Shown here in pieces: positions 9,240-18,132 of a DNA stretch of 64,000 nt. The DNA lies in NCBI RefSeq assembly GCF_018829635.1, contig NZ_JAHKKG010000004.1, positions 496,001 through 560,000 of the forward strand, written 5' to 3'. Numbering within the stretch: the stretch's first letter is position 1; each line of letters opens with the position of its first letter. The notes under the pieces were generated by a model. That model worked only from the letters and a program-made list of their open reading frames with translations, was not told where the DNA came from and did not search any database. The translations under genes and the position numbers were made by a program. This DNA is from Paractinoplanes bogorensis (lineage in GTDB: Bacteria > Actinomycetota > Actinomycetes > Mycobacteriales > Micromonosporaceae).

Positions 9240-9789
9240 CCGCGGGCTTGGTCTCCGCCTTGGTGGCCAGCGCCTTGCTCACCTCGCCCGACGCGGCATC
9301 CAGGCCCCAGCCGGTGGTGGTCGAGACCAGCTTGACGCTGGTGATCTTCGCCTTGGCGTCCTGCGGGCACGGCTGACCGACCATCGGGCCGACCGACGTG
9401 CCGGAGATGCCGAAGCGCGGCCCGGTCAGCCAGAAGCCGAGGACCGTCTTGCCGCCGTAACCCGCGGCGCCGCGGCCCTTCTCGGTCACGGTGACGTCGA
9501 ACAGCTCGTAGCGGCCGAACTCGAGCGGATGCACGATCGGGAACGTGCGCTTGCCGCAGCTGACCGTGTAGTTGTCGTTCGTCCAGAAGTCGTGGTTGAA
9601 GACCAGCCCGGACGCCTTGGCCGCGAGCGTCGCGTCGTTCCACCCGAACGCCTTGAGCAGATCGGCGCGGCTGACATAGCCCTTCTTGGTCTCAGGATCG
9701 TAGGTCACCGCCGCCTGCGCCGGTCCGCCCACCACGAACCCGGCGGCGCAAACCGCTCCGACGACAACGACCCGCACCAGCGCGCGCAT
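9226..9789 (-). CDS. Secreted protein of unknown function
   Basis: A 187-residue protein with a Sec signal peptide (MRALVRVVVVGAVCAAGF...GGPAQA, cleavage after AQA at about residue 27). The mature part has two cysteines (TVSCGK, QPCPQDA), several aromatic residues and a Lys/Ala-rich tail. I do not recognise a family. The start is set at ATG 9787-9789 because a GAGGGGG ribosome site lies eight bases upstream and the signal peptide begins there; an in-frame ATG 78 bases upstream would add a non-signal extension. Confidence 0.75.
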   Translation of the reverse strand: MRALVRVVVVGAVCAAGFVVGGPAQAAVTYDPETKKGYVSRADLLKAFGWNDATLAAKASGLVFNHDFWTNDNYTVSCGKRTFPIVHPLEFGRYELFDVTVTEKGRGAAGYGGKTVLGFWLTGPRFGISGTSVGPMVGQPCPQDAKAKITSVKLVSTTTGWGLDAASGEVSKALATKAETKPAVKTP

Positions 9790-9823
9790 GTTTCCGACCC
9801 CCTCGTTGACCTGTTCAGGACTC

Positions 9824-12046
9824 CTAACGATCATTCCCGGAGGACGACCCTGTTCGTTGCGAAACAAGCAGGTCGACGGTCGTGCGGACCAGGTCGAAGT
9901 CGGGGTCGGCGACCGGGCGCCCGAAGTGGTAGCCCTGCAGCAGCCGGTAGCCCCGGGCCCGCAGCGCCGCCGCCTGCTCGGCCGTCTCGACGCCCTCGGC
10001 GACCGCGCTCAGGCCCAGCCCGGTGCTCACGTGCATCAGCGATTCGGCGATGACCGCCTGCCGGCCCGCCTCGGTGATGCCGTCGACGAACGACTTGTCG
10101 ACCTTGAGGGTGTCGACCGGGACGGTCTGGAGCAGGCCCAGCGACGAGTGACCGGTTCCGAAGTCGTCCAGGGCGATCCCGACGCCGAGCGCGCGCAGCT
10201 CGTGCAGGGCGATCACGGCCTGCCCGCCTTCGAATACGGCGGTCTCGGTGACCTCGGCGGTCAGGTGACGTGCAGGCAGCCCGGAATCGGCCAGTGCGGC
10301 GGCGACGGTGGCCGCGAAGCCGGGCCGGTTGAGCTGGCGGGCCGACACGTTGACGCTGACCCGGCCCGGACCGGCGTCGCCCAGTTCGGCGCGCCAGCGG
10401 GCCATCTGCTCGACCGACGTCCGCAGGATCCACTCGCCGAGCTCGACGATCAGGCCGTTCTGCTCGGCCGCGGGCACGAACTGGACCGGGCTGACCAGGC
10501 CGCGTTCCGGGTGCTCCCAGCGCACCAGGGCCTCGACCGCGGCCACCGAGCCGGTCTCGAGGTCGACGATCGGCTGGTAGACGACACGGAACTGGCCGGT
10601 GTCGAGCGCGGTCCGCATCTCGGCGCCGAGCTGGGCGTGGGAGCTGGCGTGCTCGTCGAGTTCGGGGCTCCACACCCGTACGGGCTCACCGGTCTGTTTG
10701 GCCGCGTACATGGCCGCCTCGGCCCGGCGCAGCACCTCGACCGGCTCGCACCCGCCCGTCGCGCTGATGCCGATCGCGACGCCCACCAGCATCTGGTGCC
10801 CACCGGCCTCGACCGGCTCGCGCAGAGCCCCGACCAGGCCGGCCGCGACCTCCTCGGCCGGCCCGGCGACCAGCACCGAGAACTCGTCGCCGCCCATCCG
10901 GGCCACCAGCGAGCCGGCCGGCGTGGCCTGCTCGAGCCGCCGGGCCAGGATGTCGAGCACGCGGTCGCCGACCGGGCGGCCGAGCTCGTCGTTCACGTTC
11001 TTGAAGCCGTTGAGGCCTAGATAGACGACCTGCCGGTCGGCGCCGGCGACGGCCAGCTCGCTGGAGAACCGGCGGCGGTTGGCCAGTCCGGTCAGCTCGT
11101 CCCGCAGCGTGACGCCGCGCAGTTCGGTGGCCTGCCGCTGGAACCGCCCGGCGATCCCGGCCATGCGGACGATCACCAGGAGGGTCAGCACGATGCTGCC
11201 GGCCAGGACGGCCTTGCGGTCGGTCAGGCCGACCACGACCTCGGGAAAGAACAGGAGGGCGGGCGGAATCAGCGCGCACGCGGCGAACAACGCCACCCGG
11301 CGGCGGCCCACGGCGGTGCCCTCGACCGGGCCGTCGACCCGGGTCAGGCCGGCCATCGAGGGATGCAGGGCGCCGGCCGCCCAGGCGGCGTAGGCGAGCA
11401 GGAAGATCGCGTCGAGGCCGTGTGTGCCCGTGCCGAAGCGGTTGGCCAGCGCGTAGCCGGCGTCGGCGAGGAAGGTGAAGCCGGTCAGCGACGCGAGGAT
11501 CCGGAGGCTGGTGGTGCGGCTCGACGAGTCGGCGAGCACCCGGATGAGGATGGCCAGGAAGGTCAGATCACACCCGATGTAGGTCGCCGCGAACATCGAG
11601 TCGATGAACTGGCCGGTGCCGCTGGGGTTCGGGTGCAGCAGGAAGACCCAGGTGACGATGGTGAGCGCGGTGGCCACGGCCGACGCGTCGGCCGCCTCCC
11701 CGAGCGAGCCGCGGCGCAGGCGCACCAGCAGAAGCAGGCCGAGGCCGCTGAACACGTACGAGCCCAGGAACAGCGCGTCGGCGAAGGGCCGGCCGGTGTC
11801 GAGGGCCAGATCTCCGAGCAGCCAGACGGCCCGTCCGGCCGCGAGCAGATACCACATGGCCGGCCGCGCGGGCCGGTGGATCCGGATGCCGAGGACGATG
11901 CCGCCCAGACCGCCCAGCGCCACCGCGTAGTAGATCACCTTGGCGACGGCGCTCCCGGCGGGGACGACGGCGTAGGCGGCCGCGGCGATCAGGCCGATCG
12001 CCAGCCACCAGCGCCAGAGCAGGGCGGTACGCATGCCCTGACGCAT
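9824..12046 (-). CDS. Membrane GGDEF-EAL protein (c-di-GMP phosphodiesterase, cyclase half degenerate)
   Basis: 740 residues: about nine N-terminal hydrophobic segments (residues 10-300), a GGDEF domain (about 315-460) and an EAL domain (about 470-725). The EAL half keeps EALVR, the loop-6 DDFGTGHSS, KVDKSF and AEGVET, so c-di-GMP hydrolysis is likely. The GGDEF half keeps GGDEF itself, but the upstream metal-binding DxDxFK motif reads LGLNGFK. The GHxxGD motif is GRPVGD, and no RxxD inhibitory site precedes GGDEF. It may therefore act as a GTP sensor rather than a cyclase (inference). It starts 27 bp after the histidine kinase gene on the same strand, suggesting joint expression. The start could also be the Met four codons later. 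Confidence 0.92.
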   Translation of the reverse strand: MRQGMRTALLWRWWLAIGLIAAAAYAVVPAGSAVAKVIYYAVALGGLGGIVLGIRIHRPARPAMWYLLAAGRAVWLLGDLALDTGRPFADALFLGSYVFSGLGLLLLVRLRRGSLGEAADASAVATALTIVTWVFLLHPNPSGTGQFIDSMFAATYIGCDLTFLAILIRVLADSSSRTTSLRILASLTGFTFLADAGYALANRFGTGTHGLDAIFLLAYAAWAAGALHPSMAGLTRVDGPVEGTAVGRRRVALFAACALIPPALLFFPEVVVGLTDRKAVLAGSIVLTLLVIVRMAGIAGRFQRQATELRGVTLRDELTGLANRRRFSSELAVAGADRQVVYLGLNGFKNVNDELGRPVGDRVLDILARRLEQATPAGSLVARMGGDEFSVLVAGPAEEVAAGLVGALREPVEAGGHQMLVGVAIGISATGGCEPVEVLRRAEAAMYAAKQTGEPVRVWSPELDEHASSHAQLGAEMRTALDTGQFRVVYQPIVDLETGSVAAVEALVRWEHPERGLVSPVQFVPAAEQNGLIVELGEWILRTSVEQMARWRAELGDAGPGRVSVNVSARQLNRPGFAATVAAALADSGLPARHLTAEVTETAVFEGGQAVIALHELRALGVGIALDDFGTGHSSLGLLQTVPVDTLKVDKSFVDGITEAGRQAVIAESLMHVSTGLGLSAVAEGVETAEQAAALRARGYRLLQGYHFGRPVADPDFDLVRTTVDLLVSQRTGSSSGNDR

Positions 12047-12073
12047 CGGCGGGCCCGGCCCCGACCTGAGCGA

Positions 12074-14533
12074 TCACGCGGTCGGCAGCGTCACCGTGAA
12101 CAGGCTGCCGCCGCTGGGGGCGGGTGTGGCGGTGACCGCGCCCCCGTGGGCGTCGACGATCGCCTTGGTGATGGCCAGGCCCAGACCGGTGCCCTTGGTG
12201 CCGTTGCGGACGGCGTTGCTGGCCCGGAAGAAGCGGTCGAACAGGCGCTCGTACTCGTCCTCGGGCACCCCGATGCCGGTGTCGGCCACCGAGATCATCG
12301 CCTCGCCGGTGGAGGAGACGTCCAGGGAGGCGGTGACGGTCACCGTGCCGCCCGACGGGGTGTACTTCACCGCGTTGCTCACCAGATTGTCGAGGACCTG
12401 ACGCAGGCGTACGGGATCGGCGTGCACCGGCAGGTGGCGCGGCACGTCCAGGGTGACCGTCAGGCCCTTGGCGTCCGCGGCCGGCTGCTGGGCCTGCACC
12501 GCCTCACGGACCAGGCGGGCGGCCGAGATCGGTTGCGGGTCGATGTGCATCTGGCCGGCCTCGAGCCGGGCCAGGTCGAGCAGGTCGTCGACCAGGTGCT
12601 GCATGTGGCCGGAGCGCCGGTCGATCACCTCGGCCAGGTGGCGCTGCTCGTCGGTCAGGCCGGGGTCGTCGAGCAGGGTCTCGCTGTAGCTGCGGATCGC
12701 CCCGAGCGGGTTGCGCAGCTCGTGGCTGACCATGCCGACCATCTCCTCCTGGGCCGCCGCCAGCCGGGCCTGGGTCGCGGCCAGCGAGAGGGCCAGTTCC
12801 TCGGCCCGGCGGCGTTCCATGTGCCGGCCGAGGTGGGCGCACACGCCGTCGAGCAGGTCGAGCACCTCGGGGTCGGGCTCGATCGGGACGGCGGTGAAGA
12901 ACAGCAGCACCCCGAGCACCTTCTCGTCCGAGCGCACCGGCACCCCGATCGCGCTGTGCAGCCCGGCCGCGCGTACCTGCTCCGCCTTGAGGACGGTCCG
13001 GGGATCGTCCAGCACCTCGGTGATCCAGACCTCGGTGTCGTTGGCCCAGGCGTTCCCGGCGATCCCCACGCCCTTGCGCACGAGCGGGGGCCGGTCGGGG
13101 ATGCCGTGGCCCGGCGCGGCCCAGCTGCCGACCCGGATGATCGTTCCGGACAGGTCGTCCACCTGCCAGAACTCGCCGAGCGCCCAGCCCAGACCGGCGC
13201 CCACGGCGGCCACCGTACGATCCGCCGCCTCCCCGGCACTGTGCGCGTCGGCCAGCCCGCGGGCGACGTCGAGCCGCAACTCCCGGAACGTCTCGGCGCG
13301 CCGCTGCTCGGTGATGTCGTGCATCGCCACCACCGCACCGAGCCGGCGACCGTCCGGTGTCTCGAGCGGGCGCGCGTTCACGTGGAAGCGGCGCGGGCCC
13401 TCGCCGTCGCGGGCGATCACCATTTCCGCGCGGTCAACCCGCTTTCCCCCGTACGCCTGCACGAGCGGGATCTCGTCGACGGCGAGCGGGGTGTGACCGT
13501 CGGGGCCGAACATGTCGTACGCGCGGGACCAGTCCCCGGCCGGCAGGTCCCCGCTCACCCCGCGCCCGTGGATGTCGCGCAGCGCCTGGTTGAACAGGGT
13601 GAGCCGGCCGTCCTCGTCGCAGGCCCCGACCCCGGTGTCCAGGCTGTCCAGCAGCGCCTGCAGGAACGCCCGCTCGTGCTCGAGCTGGCTCCGCTCGGCC
13701 TGCCGGTCGGTGATGTCGTGCAGGAAAGCGTGGAACCCGCTCTCGGCCTGCAGCAGGCTCATCTCGACCGGGAACTCGCTGCCGTCGCGCCGCCGGGCGG
13801 TCAGCTCGACGCGCCGCCCGACCAGCGTCGACGGTCCGCCGCTGTGCAGCCGGGCCAGCCCGGCCGAGTGGGCCGCGATGTACCGGTCCGGGATGATCAG
13901 ATCGGACACCGGCCGGCCCAGGGTCTCGGCCGCGCGGTAGCCGAAGATGCGCTCGGCGGCCGCGTTCCAGCCGATCACGATGCCCCACGCGTCGATCGAC
14001 ACGTGCGCGTCGGGCGCGGTGTCGAGCATGCCGCGCAGGCGCTGGGCGGCCAGGGCCTCCTCGCGCTCGGCCGATCGCAGCGCGATCTCGGTCTCGGCCG
14101 CGGCGGCCAGGTCCTCGACCAGCAGCAGTTCGCGGGGTTCCCAGTCGCGGGCCCGGTCGTCGAGCACCCCGAACGCACCCAGCGGATAGCCGTCGGGGCT
14201 GCGGATCGGGAAGCCCGCGTACGCGACCACACCGTCCCCGATCGCCGGATGCCCCGCGACCCGGTCGTCGGCGCGAGCGTCGCTGATCATCAGGGGCGCG
14301 TCGGTGTCCACCACGATCAGGCAGAACGTGCGGTCGGGCGCGGTGCCGTAGTGCCCGGCCACGTAGCGCCGGTCGGCTCCGACCAGCGACACCAGTGCCT
14401 GCGACGCGCGCAGCTGGTGGGCCGCGGCCCGGGCCAGGCGGTCGAGCGACGGGTACGCGGGACCGCCGAGCATCCCGGTGCCGCGCAGCCGCAGCAACCG
14501 GGCCGCGTCGGTCAACCGGCCGTCCGCCCCCAC
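12074..14533 (-). CDS. Soluble multi-sensor (GAF-PAS-PAS-GAF) histidine kinase
   Basis: About 819 residues without membrane segments. The order is GAF (about residues 25-150), PAS (about 155-285, IDAWGIVIGWNAAAERIFGY), a second PAS (about 290-400, ending VVAMHDITEQRRAE), a second GAF (about 420-580), HisKA with VSHELRNPLGAIRSYSE, and HATPase_c with NLVSNAVKY, DTGIGVP and GTGLGLAI. It should autophosphorylate on the His of SHELRN; no response regulator is adjacent. The 5' end is uncertain: an open frame reaches 14674, overlapping the divergent dehydrogenase. GTG 14533 keeps the first GAF intact and avoids the overlap. Co-directional with the GGDEF-EAL gene. Confidence 0.9.
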   Translation of the reverse strand: MGADGRLTDAARLLRLRGTGMLGGPAYPSLDRLARAAAHQLRASQALVSLVGADRRYVAGHYGTAPDRTFCLIVVDTDAPLMISDARADDRVAGHPAIGDGVVAYAGFPIRSPDGYPLGAFGVLDDRARDWEPRELLLVEDLAAAAETEIALRSAEREEALAAQRLRGMLDTAPDAHVSIDAWGIVIGWNAAAERIFGYRAAETLGRPVSDLIIPDRYIAAHSAGLARLHSGGPSTLVGRRVELTARRRDGSEFPVEMSLLQAESGFHAFLHDITDRQAERSQLEHERAFLQALLDSLDTGVGACDEDGRLTLFNQALRDIHGRGVSGDLPAGDWSRAYDMFGPDGHTPLAVDEIPLVQAYGGKRVDRAEMVIARDGEGPRRFHVNARPLETPDGRRLGAVVAMHDITEQRRAETFRELRLDVARGLADAHSAGEAADRTVAAVGAGLGWALGEFWQVDDLSGTIIRVGSWAAPGHGIPDRPPLVRKGVGIAGNAWANDTEVWITEVLDDPRTVLKAEQVRAAGLHSAIGVPVRSDEKVLGVLLFFTAVPIEPDPEVLDLLDGVCAHLGRHMERRRAEELALSLAATQARLAAAQEEMVGMVSHELRNPLGAIRSYSETLLDDPGLTDEQRHLAEVIDRRSGHMQHLVDDLLDLARLEAGQMHIDPQPISAARLVREAVQAQQPAADAKGLTVTLDVPRHLPVHADPVRLRQVLDNLVSNAVKYTPSGGTVTVTASLDVSSTGEAMISVADTGIGVPEDEYERLFDRFFRASNAVRNGTKGTGLGLAITKAIVDAHGGAVTATPAPSGGSLFTVTLPTA

Positions 14534-14642
14534 GTCATGCGGTTCGGCCGCGCGGGCCGGGAGCTGAGGCCGAACTCTTGTCTGCTGCGGAATCAGTGGC
14601 AGGATGGCTCCCAAACACTCCGATCCTCCGTCTGGAGACCGC

Positions 14643-16073
14643 GTGACCGCGAAGACCGTGCTGCACAACTTCATCGGCGGCGAGTCGGCCGCGCCCGCCG
14701 AGGGACGTTACGAAGACCTGATCGACCCGGCCACCGGCGAGGTGTTCGCCTCGGCCCCGGTGTCCGGCCGGCCCGACGTCGACCGCGCGATGAAGGCCGC
14801 CTCGACCGCGTTCGAGTCGTGGCGCAACACCACCCCCAGCGAGCGCCAGCAGGCCCTGCTCAAGTTCGCCGACGCCGTCGAGGCCAAGGCCGGCGAGCTG
14901 GTCAAGGCGGAGTCGCAGAACACCGGCAAGCCGCTCGGCCTGACCGCCAGCGAGGAACTGCCCCCGGCGATCGACCAGATCCGCTTCTTCGCGGGCGCGG
15001 CCCGGGTGCTCGAGGGCCGCTCCGCCGGGCAGTACATGGCGGGCTTCGAGAGTTACGTGCGGCGCGAGCCGATCGGTGTGTGCGCGCAGGTCACGCCGTG
15101 GAACTACCCGCTGATGATGGCCGTCTGGAAGCTGGCCCCGGCGCTCGCGGCGGGCAACACGGTCGTGCTCAAGCCGTCGGACACCACCCCGGTCACCACG
15201 GTGATGCTGGCCGAGATCGCCGCCGAGTTCCTGCCCGCGGGCGTGCTCAACGTGGTGGTCGGCGACCGCGACACCGGCCGTGAGCTGGTCACCCACCGGA
15301 CGCCGCAGATGGTGTCGATCACCGGCTCGGTCCGGGCCGGCATGGAGGTCGCCTCGGCCGCCTCCGCCGACCTCAAGCGCACCCACCTCGAGCTGGGCGG
15401 CAAGGCCCCGGTCGTGGTGTTCGACGACGCCGACATCGCGGCCGCGGCCGAGGCCATCGCCGTGGGCGGCTACTTCAACGCCGGCCAGGACTGCACCGCC
15501 GCCACCCGCGTGCTGGTGTCGCCCGGCGCCTACTCCGACTTCGTGGCCGCGCTGTCCGAACAGGCCAAGGGCACGAAGACGGGCGCCGCCGACGACGAGG
15601 ACGTGCTCTACGGCCCGCTCAACAACGCCCGCCAGTACGAGCGGGTGGCCGGCTTCGTCGACCGCCTGCCCGACCACGCCGTACTCAACGCAGGTGGCGC
15701 GCGCGTCGGCGACCGCGGCTTCTTCTACTCACCGACGGTCGTCTCGGGTCTGAAGCAGACCGACGAGGTGATCCAGGACGAGATCTTCGGCCCGGTCATC
15801 ACCGTCCAGCAGTTCACCGACGAGGACGAGGCGGTCGCCTGGGCCAACGGCGTCGAATACGGCCTGGCGTCGTCGGTCTGGACCAAGGACCACGGCCGCG
15901 CGATGCGGATGACGCAGCGCCTCGACTTCGGCTGCGTGTGGGTCAACTGCCACATCCCGCTGGTCGCCGAGATGCCGCACGGCGGGTTCAAGCACTCCGG
16001 CCACGGCAAAGACCTTTCCGTGTACGGCCTGGAGGACTACACCCGCATCAAGCACGTGATGCACGCTGTTTAA
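14643..16073 (+). CDS. Gamma-aminobutyraldehyde dehydrogenase-like aldehyde dehydrogenase
   Basis: A 476-residue NAD-dependent aldehyde dehydrogenase. The catalytic Cys sits in [13 protein letters not shown], the motif characteristic of PatD/Prr aminobutyraldehyde dehydrogenases (474 residues in E. coli). The general base Glu is in LELGGKAP, and [15 protein letters not shown] and GSVRAG build the cofactor site. It would oxidise 4-aminobutanal to GABA in putrescine breakdown. The start is GTG 14643, with GGAG five bases upstream; an ATG at 14604 is possible but lacks a spaced ribosome site. The nearby amine oxidase and Lrp regulator support a polyamine or amino-acid role. The family is sure, the exact substrate less so. 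Confidence 0.9.
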   Translation: MTAKTVLHNFIGGESAAPAEGRYEDLIDPATGEVFASAPVSGRPDVDRAMKAASTAFESWRNTTPSERQQALLKFADAVEAKAGELVKAESQNTGKPLGLTASEELPPAIDQIRFFAGAARVLEGRSAGQYMAGFESYVRREPIGVCAQVTPWNYPLMMAVWKLAPALAAGNTVVLKPSDTTPVTTVMLAEIAAEFLPAGVLNVVVGDRDTGRELVTHRTPQMVSITGSVRAGMEVASAASADLKRTHLELGGKAPVVVFDDADIAAAAEAIAVGGYFNAGQDCTAATRVLVSPGAYSDFVAALSEQAKGTKTGAADDEDVLYGPLNNARQYERVAGFVDRLPDHAVLNAGGARVGDRGFFYSPTVVSGLKQTDEVIQDEIFGPVITVQQFTDEDEAVAWANGVEYGLASSVWTKDHGRAMRMTQRLDFGCVWVNCHIPLVAEMPHGGFKHSGHGKDLSVYGLEDYTRIKHVMHAV

Positions 16074-16094
16074 TGGCGTCGCTCCGCTCCGCGT

Positions 16095-16196
16095 GGCAAT
16101 CGCCTTGTAACCGGTGAGGAGGCACGCGATTTCCCGCCGTCAGCAAACCCCGCTGCCGTCGGAAAATCGAGTGCCTCCTCACCGGCGGCGATTGCC
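16095..16196. repeat. 102-nt near-perfect hairpin between convergent genes
   Basis: Outer arms GGCAATCGCC (16095-16104) and GGCGATTGCC (16187-16196) are perfect complements. The middle arms, 16111-16132 and 16164-16185, pair at 21 of 22 positions. An inner stem (16133-16144 with 16152-16163) pairs at 9 of 12, closing a 7-nt loop. The element sits alone in the gap between the convergent dehydrogenase genes, so a bidirectional terminator is the simplest role. It lacks a U-run and is unusually long, so a mobile palindromic element or structured RNA is also possible. Confidence 0.8.
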
Positions 16197-16246
16197 GGTC
16201 GTCACAGTCCCCAAGCGCATAACCCCGGGGGCGGAACTCTGAGCGG

Positions 16247-17452
16247 TCAGCGCTCCTGGAGCTCCCACGGGGAGCCGTACTCGACGAGCTTGTCGAGGAA
16301 CGGGACCGGGTCGAACGCCTCCGGGCCGAGGACGCCGGCGCCGGACCAGGTGCCCGCGGCCAGCAGCTCGAGGGCCACGATCGGGTTCACGGCGGTCTGC
16401 CAGACGACGGCCTGGGCTCCGTACTCGCGCATCGACCACTCGTTGTCGACCAGGTGGTACAGGTAGACCTCGCGCGGGTTGCCGTCCTTGCCGGTGCCGG
16501 TCACCCACGTACCGGCGCAGGTCTTGCCGGTCATCCGGTCACCCAGCGTGGCCGGGTCGGGCAGCGCGGCCGCCACCACGTCACGCGGGGAGACCTCGAC
16601 ACCCTTCACGCGGACCGGCTCGGTCTTGTCCAGGCCCAGTTTGCGCAGCGTCTTCAGCACGTCGATGAACTCGGTGCCCAGCCCGTACTTGAAGGTCACC
16701 TTGCGGGCCTCGACCCAGCGCGGGATCAGCAGCACCTCCTCGTGCTCGACGTGCACGCACTCGACCGGGCCGATGCCGCCCGGGAAGTCGAACACCTCGG
16801 GCTCGGCGAACGGCTCGGTGGTGTACCAGCCGCGGCCCTTCTCCCAGATCACCGGCGGGTTCAGGCACTCCTCGATGGTCGTCCACACCGAGAACGACGG
16901 CGCGAAATCGAAACCCTCGACGACCAGATTCGACCCGTCCCGTACGCCGATCTCGTCGATCTCGCCGAACAGATGGTCGGCCGCATATCGGGCGAAGATG
17001 TCGGAGAGCCCGGGCTCCACGCCGATGCCGACGAGCGCGAGCCGGCCGTCCGACTCCCACGATTCCGCCACGGCGAACTGCTCGTCACCCAACTTCACAC
17101 CGGTTTCCTCGTACGGGGAAACGGGGTGGGGTTTCGACAAGGACATCGCCATGTCGAGGTAGTGAGCGCCGGCCGCCGCGGCCCCCTCGAAGACGGGCAT
17201 GACGAAGCGCGGGTCGACGGCGTTGAACACGTGGGTGATTCCGTGCTCGCGGCAGAGCTCGGCTACCGCGTCCTGGTCGGTGGCGTCGATCTTGGCAGCG
17301 ACGAACCGCGGGTCTTCCGTGTTGCTCGCGGCTCTGGTGGCCCGGCCGAGGTCGTAGTCGGCCACGACGAACAGCTCGAAGAAGTCGCGGCGGGCCGCGA
17401 TCGACGCGGCAGCGGATCCGACACCGCCCGCTCCGACGGCAAGGATGCGCAT
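16247..17452 (-). CDS. Saccharopine dehydrogenase family protein
   Basis: A 401-residue protein with the N-terminal Rossmann motif GAGGVGSAAASIAA, a LYS9-like central segment (NAVDPRFVMPVFEGA, AHYLDMAM, GIGVEPGLSDIFARY) and a C-terminal domain with NEWSMREYGAQAVVWQTAVNP. The family includes saccharopine reductase and carboxynorspermidine dehydrogenase, both NAD(P)-linked secondary-amine enzymes. Proximity to polyamine-type genes favours an amine or amino-acid catabolic role (inference). It is divergent from the Lrp/AsnC gene, with about 220 bp of shared control region holding a dyad. An AAAGG site precedes the ATG. Confidence 0.87.
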   Translation of the reverse strand: MRILAVGAGGVGSAAASIAARRDFFELFVVADYDLGRATRAASNTEDPRFVAAKIDATDQDAVAELCREHGITHVFNAVDPRFVMPVFEGAAAAGAHYLDMAMSLSKPHPVSPYEETGVKLGDEQFAVAESWESDGRLALVGIGVEPGLSDIFARYAADHLFGEIDEIGVRDGSNLVVEGFDFAPSFSVWTTIEECLNPPVIWEKGRGWYTTEPFAEPEVFDFPGGIGPVECVHVEHEEVLLIPRWVEARKVTFKYGLGTEFIDVLKTLRKLGLDKTEPVRVKGVEVSPRDVVAAALPDPATLGDRMTGKTCAGTWVTGTGKDGNPREVYLYHLVDNEWSMREYGAQAVVWQTAVNPIVALELLAAGTWSGAGVLGPEAFDPVPFLDKLVEYGSPWELQER

Positions 17453-17512
17453 GAGAGACCGTACCTTTCGGGAATTTCGGTCGTGAGATCACTGAAACCG
17501 TGCCCCAAGAGC

Positions 17513-17539
17513 CTTGACGCCACGGAAATGCTTGTCAAG
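17513..17539. promoter_or_regulatory. Candidate operator dyad CTTGAC-N15-GTCAAG
   Basis: Inverted hexamers CTTGAC (17513-17518) and GTCAAG (17534-17539), separated by 15 bases, lie between the divergent saccharopine-dehydrogenase-like and Lrp/AsnC genes. The roughly two-turn centre spacing and the location suit an Lrp-type autoregulator. Binding is inferred, not shown. Confidence 0.4.
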
Positions 17540-17638
17540 AGCGATCAACTCTGCGATAAACGCAGGACGACTGGTCCCGCCGTCGTCTCATCCAGAAACG
17601 GATTCCATTGATAACCGCAAACCGGACGAGTGATTCGA

Positions 17639-17667
17639 TTGCCGTGCACCGGTCGGCCGGGAAGAAT
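17639..17667 (+). promoter_or_regulatory. Candidate leaderless promoter of the Lrp/AsnC gene
   Basis: TTGCCG (17639-17644), a 17-base spacer and AAGAAT (17662-17667) match -35/-10 elements. GTG 17674 follows six bases later, the same geometry as several other genes here. Confidence 0.45.
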
Positions 17668-17673
17668 CGCGGC

Positions 17674-18132
17674 GTGACGGCGGACGTGGCACTGGACGAC
17701 ATCAACAAGCAGATCATCGAGCACCTGCAGCGCGACGGGCGGATGTCCTACGCGACGCTGGCCAAGACGATCGGGCTCTCCGAGGCGGCCGTACGCCAGC
17801 GGGTGCAGCGCCTGCTCGACGGCGGCCTGATGCAGATCGTGGCGGTGACCGACCCGCTGACCCTCGGGTTCGCGCGGCAGGCCATGGTCGGTCTCAAGGT
17901 GAACGGCGACCTGCGCGCCATCGCCGACGAGATCGCCACCATCCCCGAGGTCGACTACGTGGTGATCTGCGCCGGCGGCTTCGATCTGCTGGTCGAGCTG
18001 GTCTGCACCGACGACGAGCACCTGCTCGACCTGCTCAACGAGAAGGTCCGCTCGATCAAGGGCGTACTCGCGTGCGAGACGTTCATGTATCTCAAGCTGG
18101 CCAAACAGACGTACGCGTGGGGAACCCGATGA
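17674..18132 (+). CDS. Lrp/AsnC family transcriptional regulator
   Basis: A 152-residue regulator with an N-terminal winged HTH (LDDINKQIIEHLQRDGR, YATLAKTIGLSEAAVRQRVQRLL). A C-terminal RAM/AsnC ligand domain follows (GFARQAMVGLKV, DYVVICAGGFDLLVELVC). The start is taken at GTG 17674, where homology begins. The frame extends 22 codons upstream without homology. Its stop overlaps the ATG of the FAD oxidase (ATGA), so the two are co-translated, and it probably senses an amino acid or amine to control this catabolic group. Confidence 0.9.
   Translation: MTADVALDDINKQIIEHLQRDGRMSYATLAKTIGLSEAAVRQRVQRLLDGGLMQIVAVTDPLTLGFARQAMVGLKVNGDLRAIADEIATIPEVDYVVICAGGFDLLVELVCTDDEHLLDLLNEKVRSIKGVLACETFMYLKLAKQTYAWGTR

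Noticed and set aside
14604..14642. An upstream ATG giving a 13-residue longer aldehyde dehydrogenase
   Set aside because: The downstream GTG has a properly spaced GGAG and starts where the family homology begins.
11363..15283. A long plus-strand open frame antisense to the histidine kinase
   Set aside because: It overlaps well-supported coding sequence on the other strand and has shadow-frame composition. Its last part duplicates the aldehyde dehydrogenase region in the wrong frame.
17608..17673. A longer N-terminus for the Lrp/AsnC regulator
   Set aside because: The extra 22 residues are not family-like, and the candidate -35/-10 pair lies inside this stretch.
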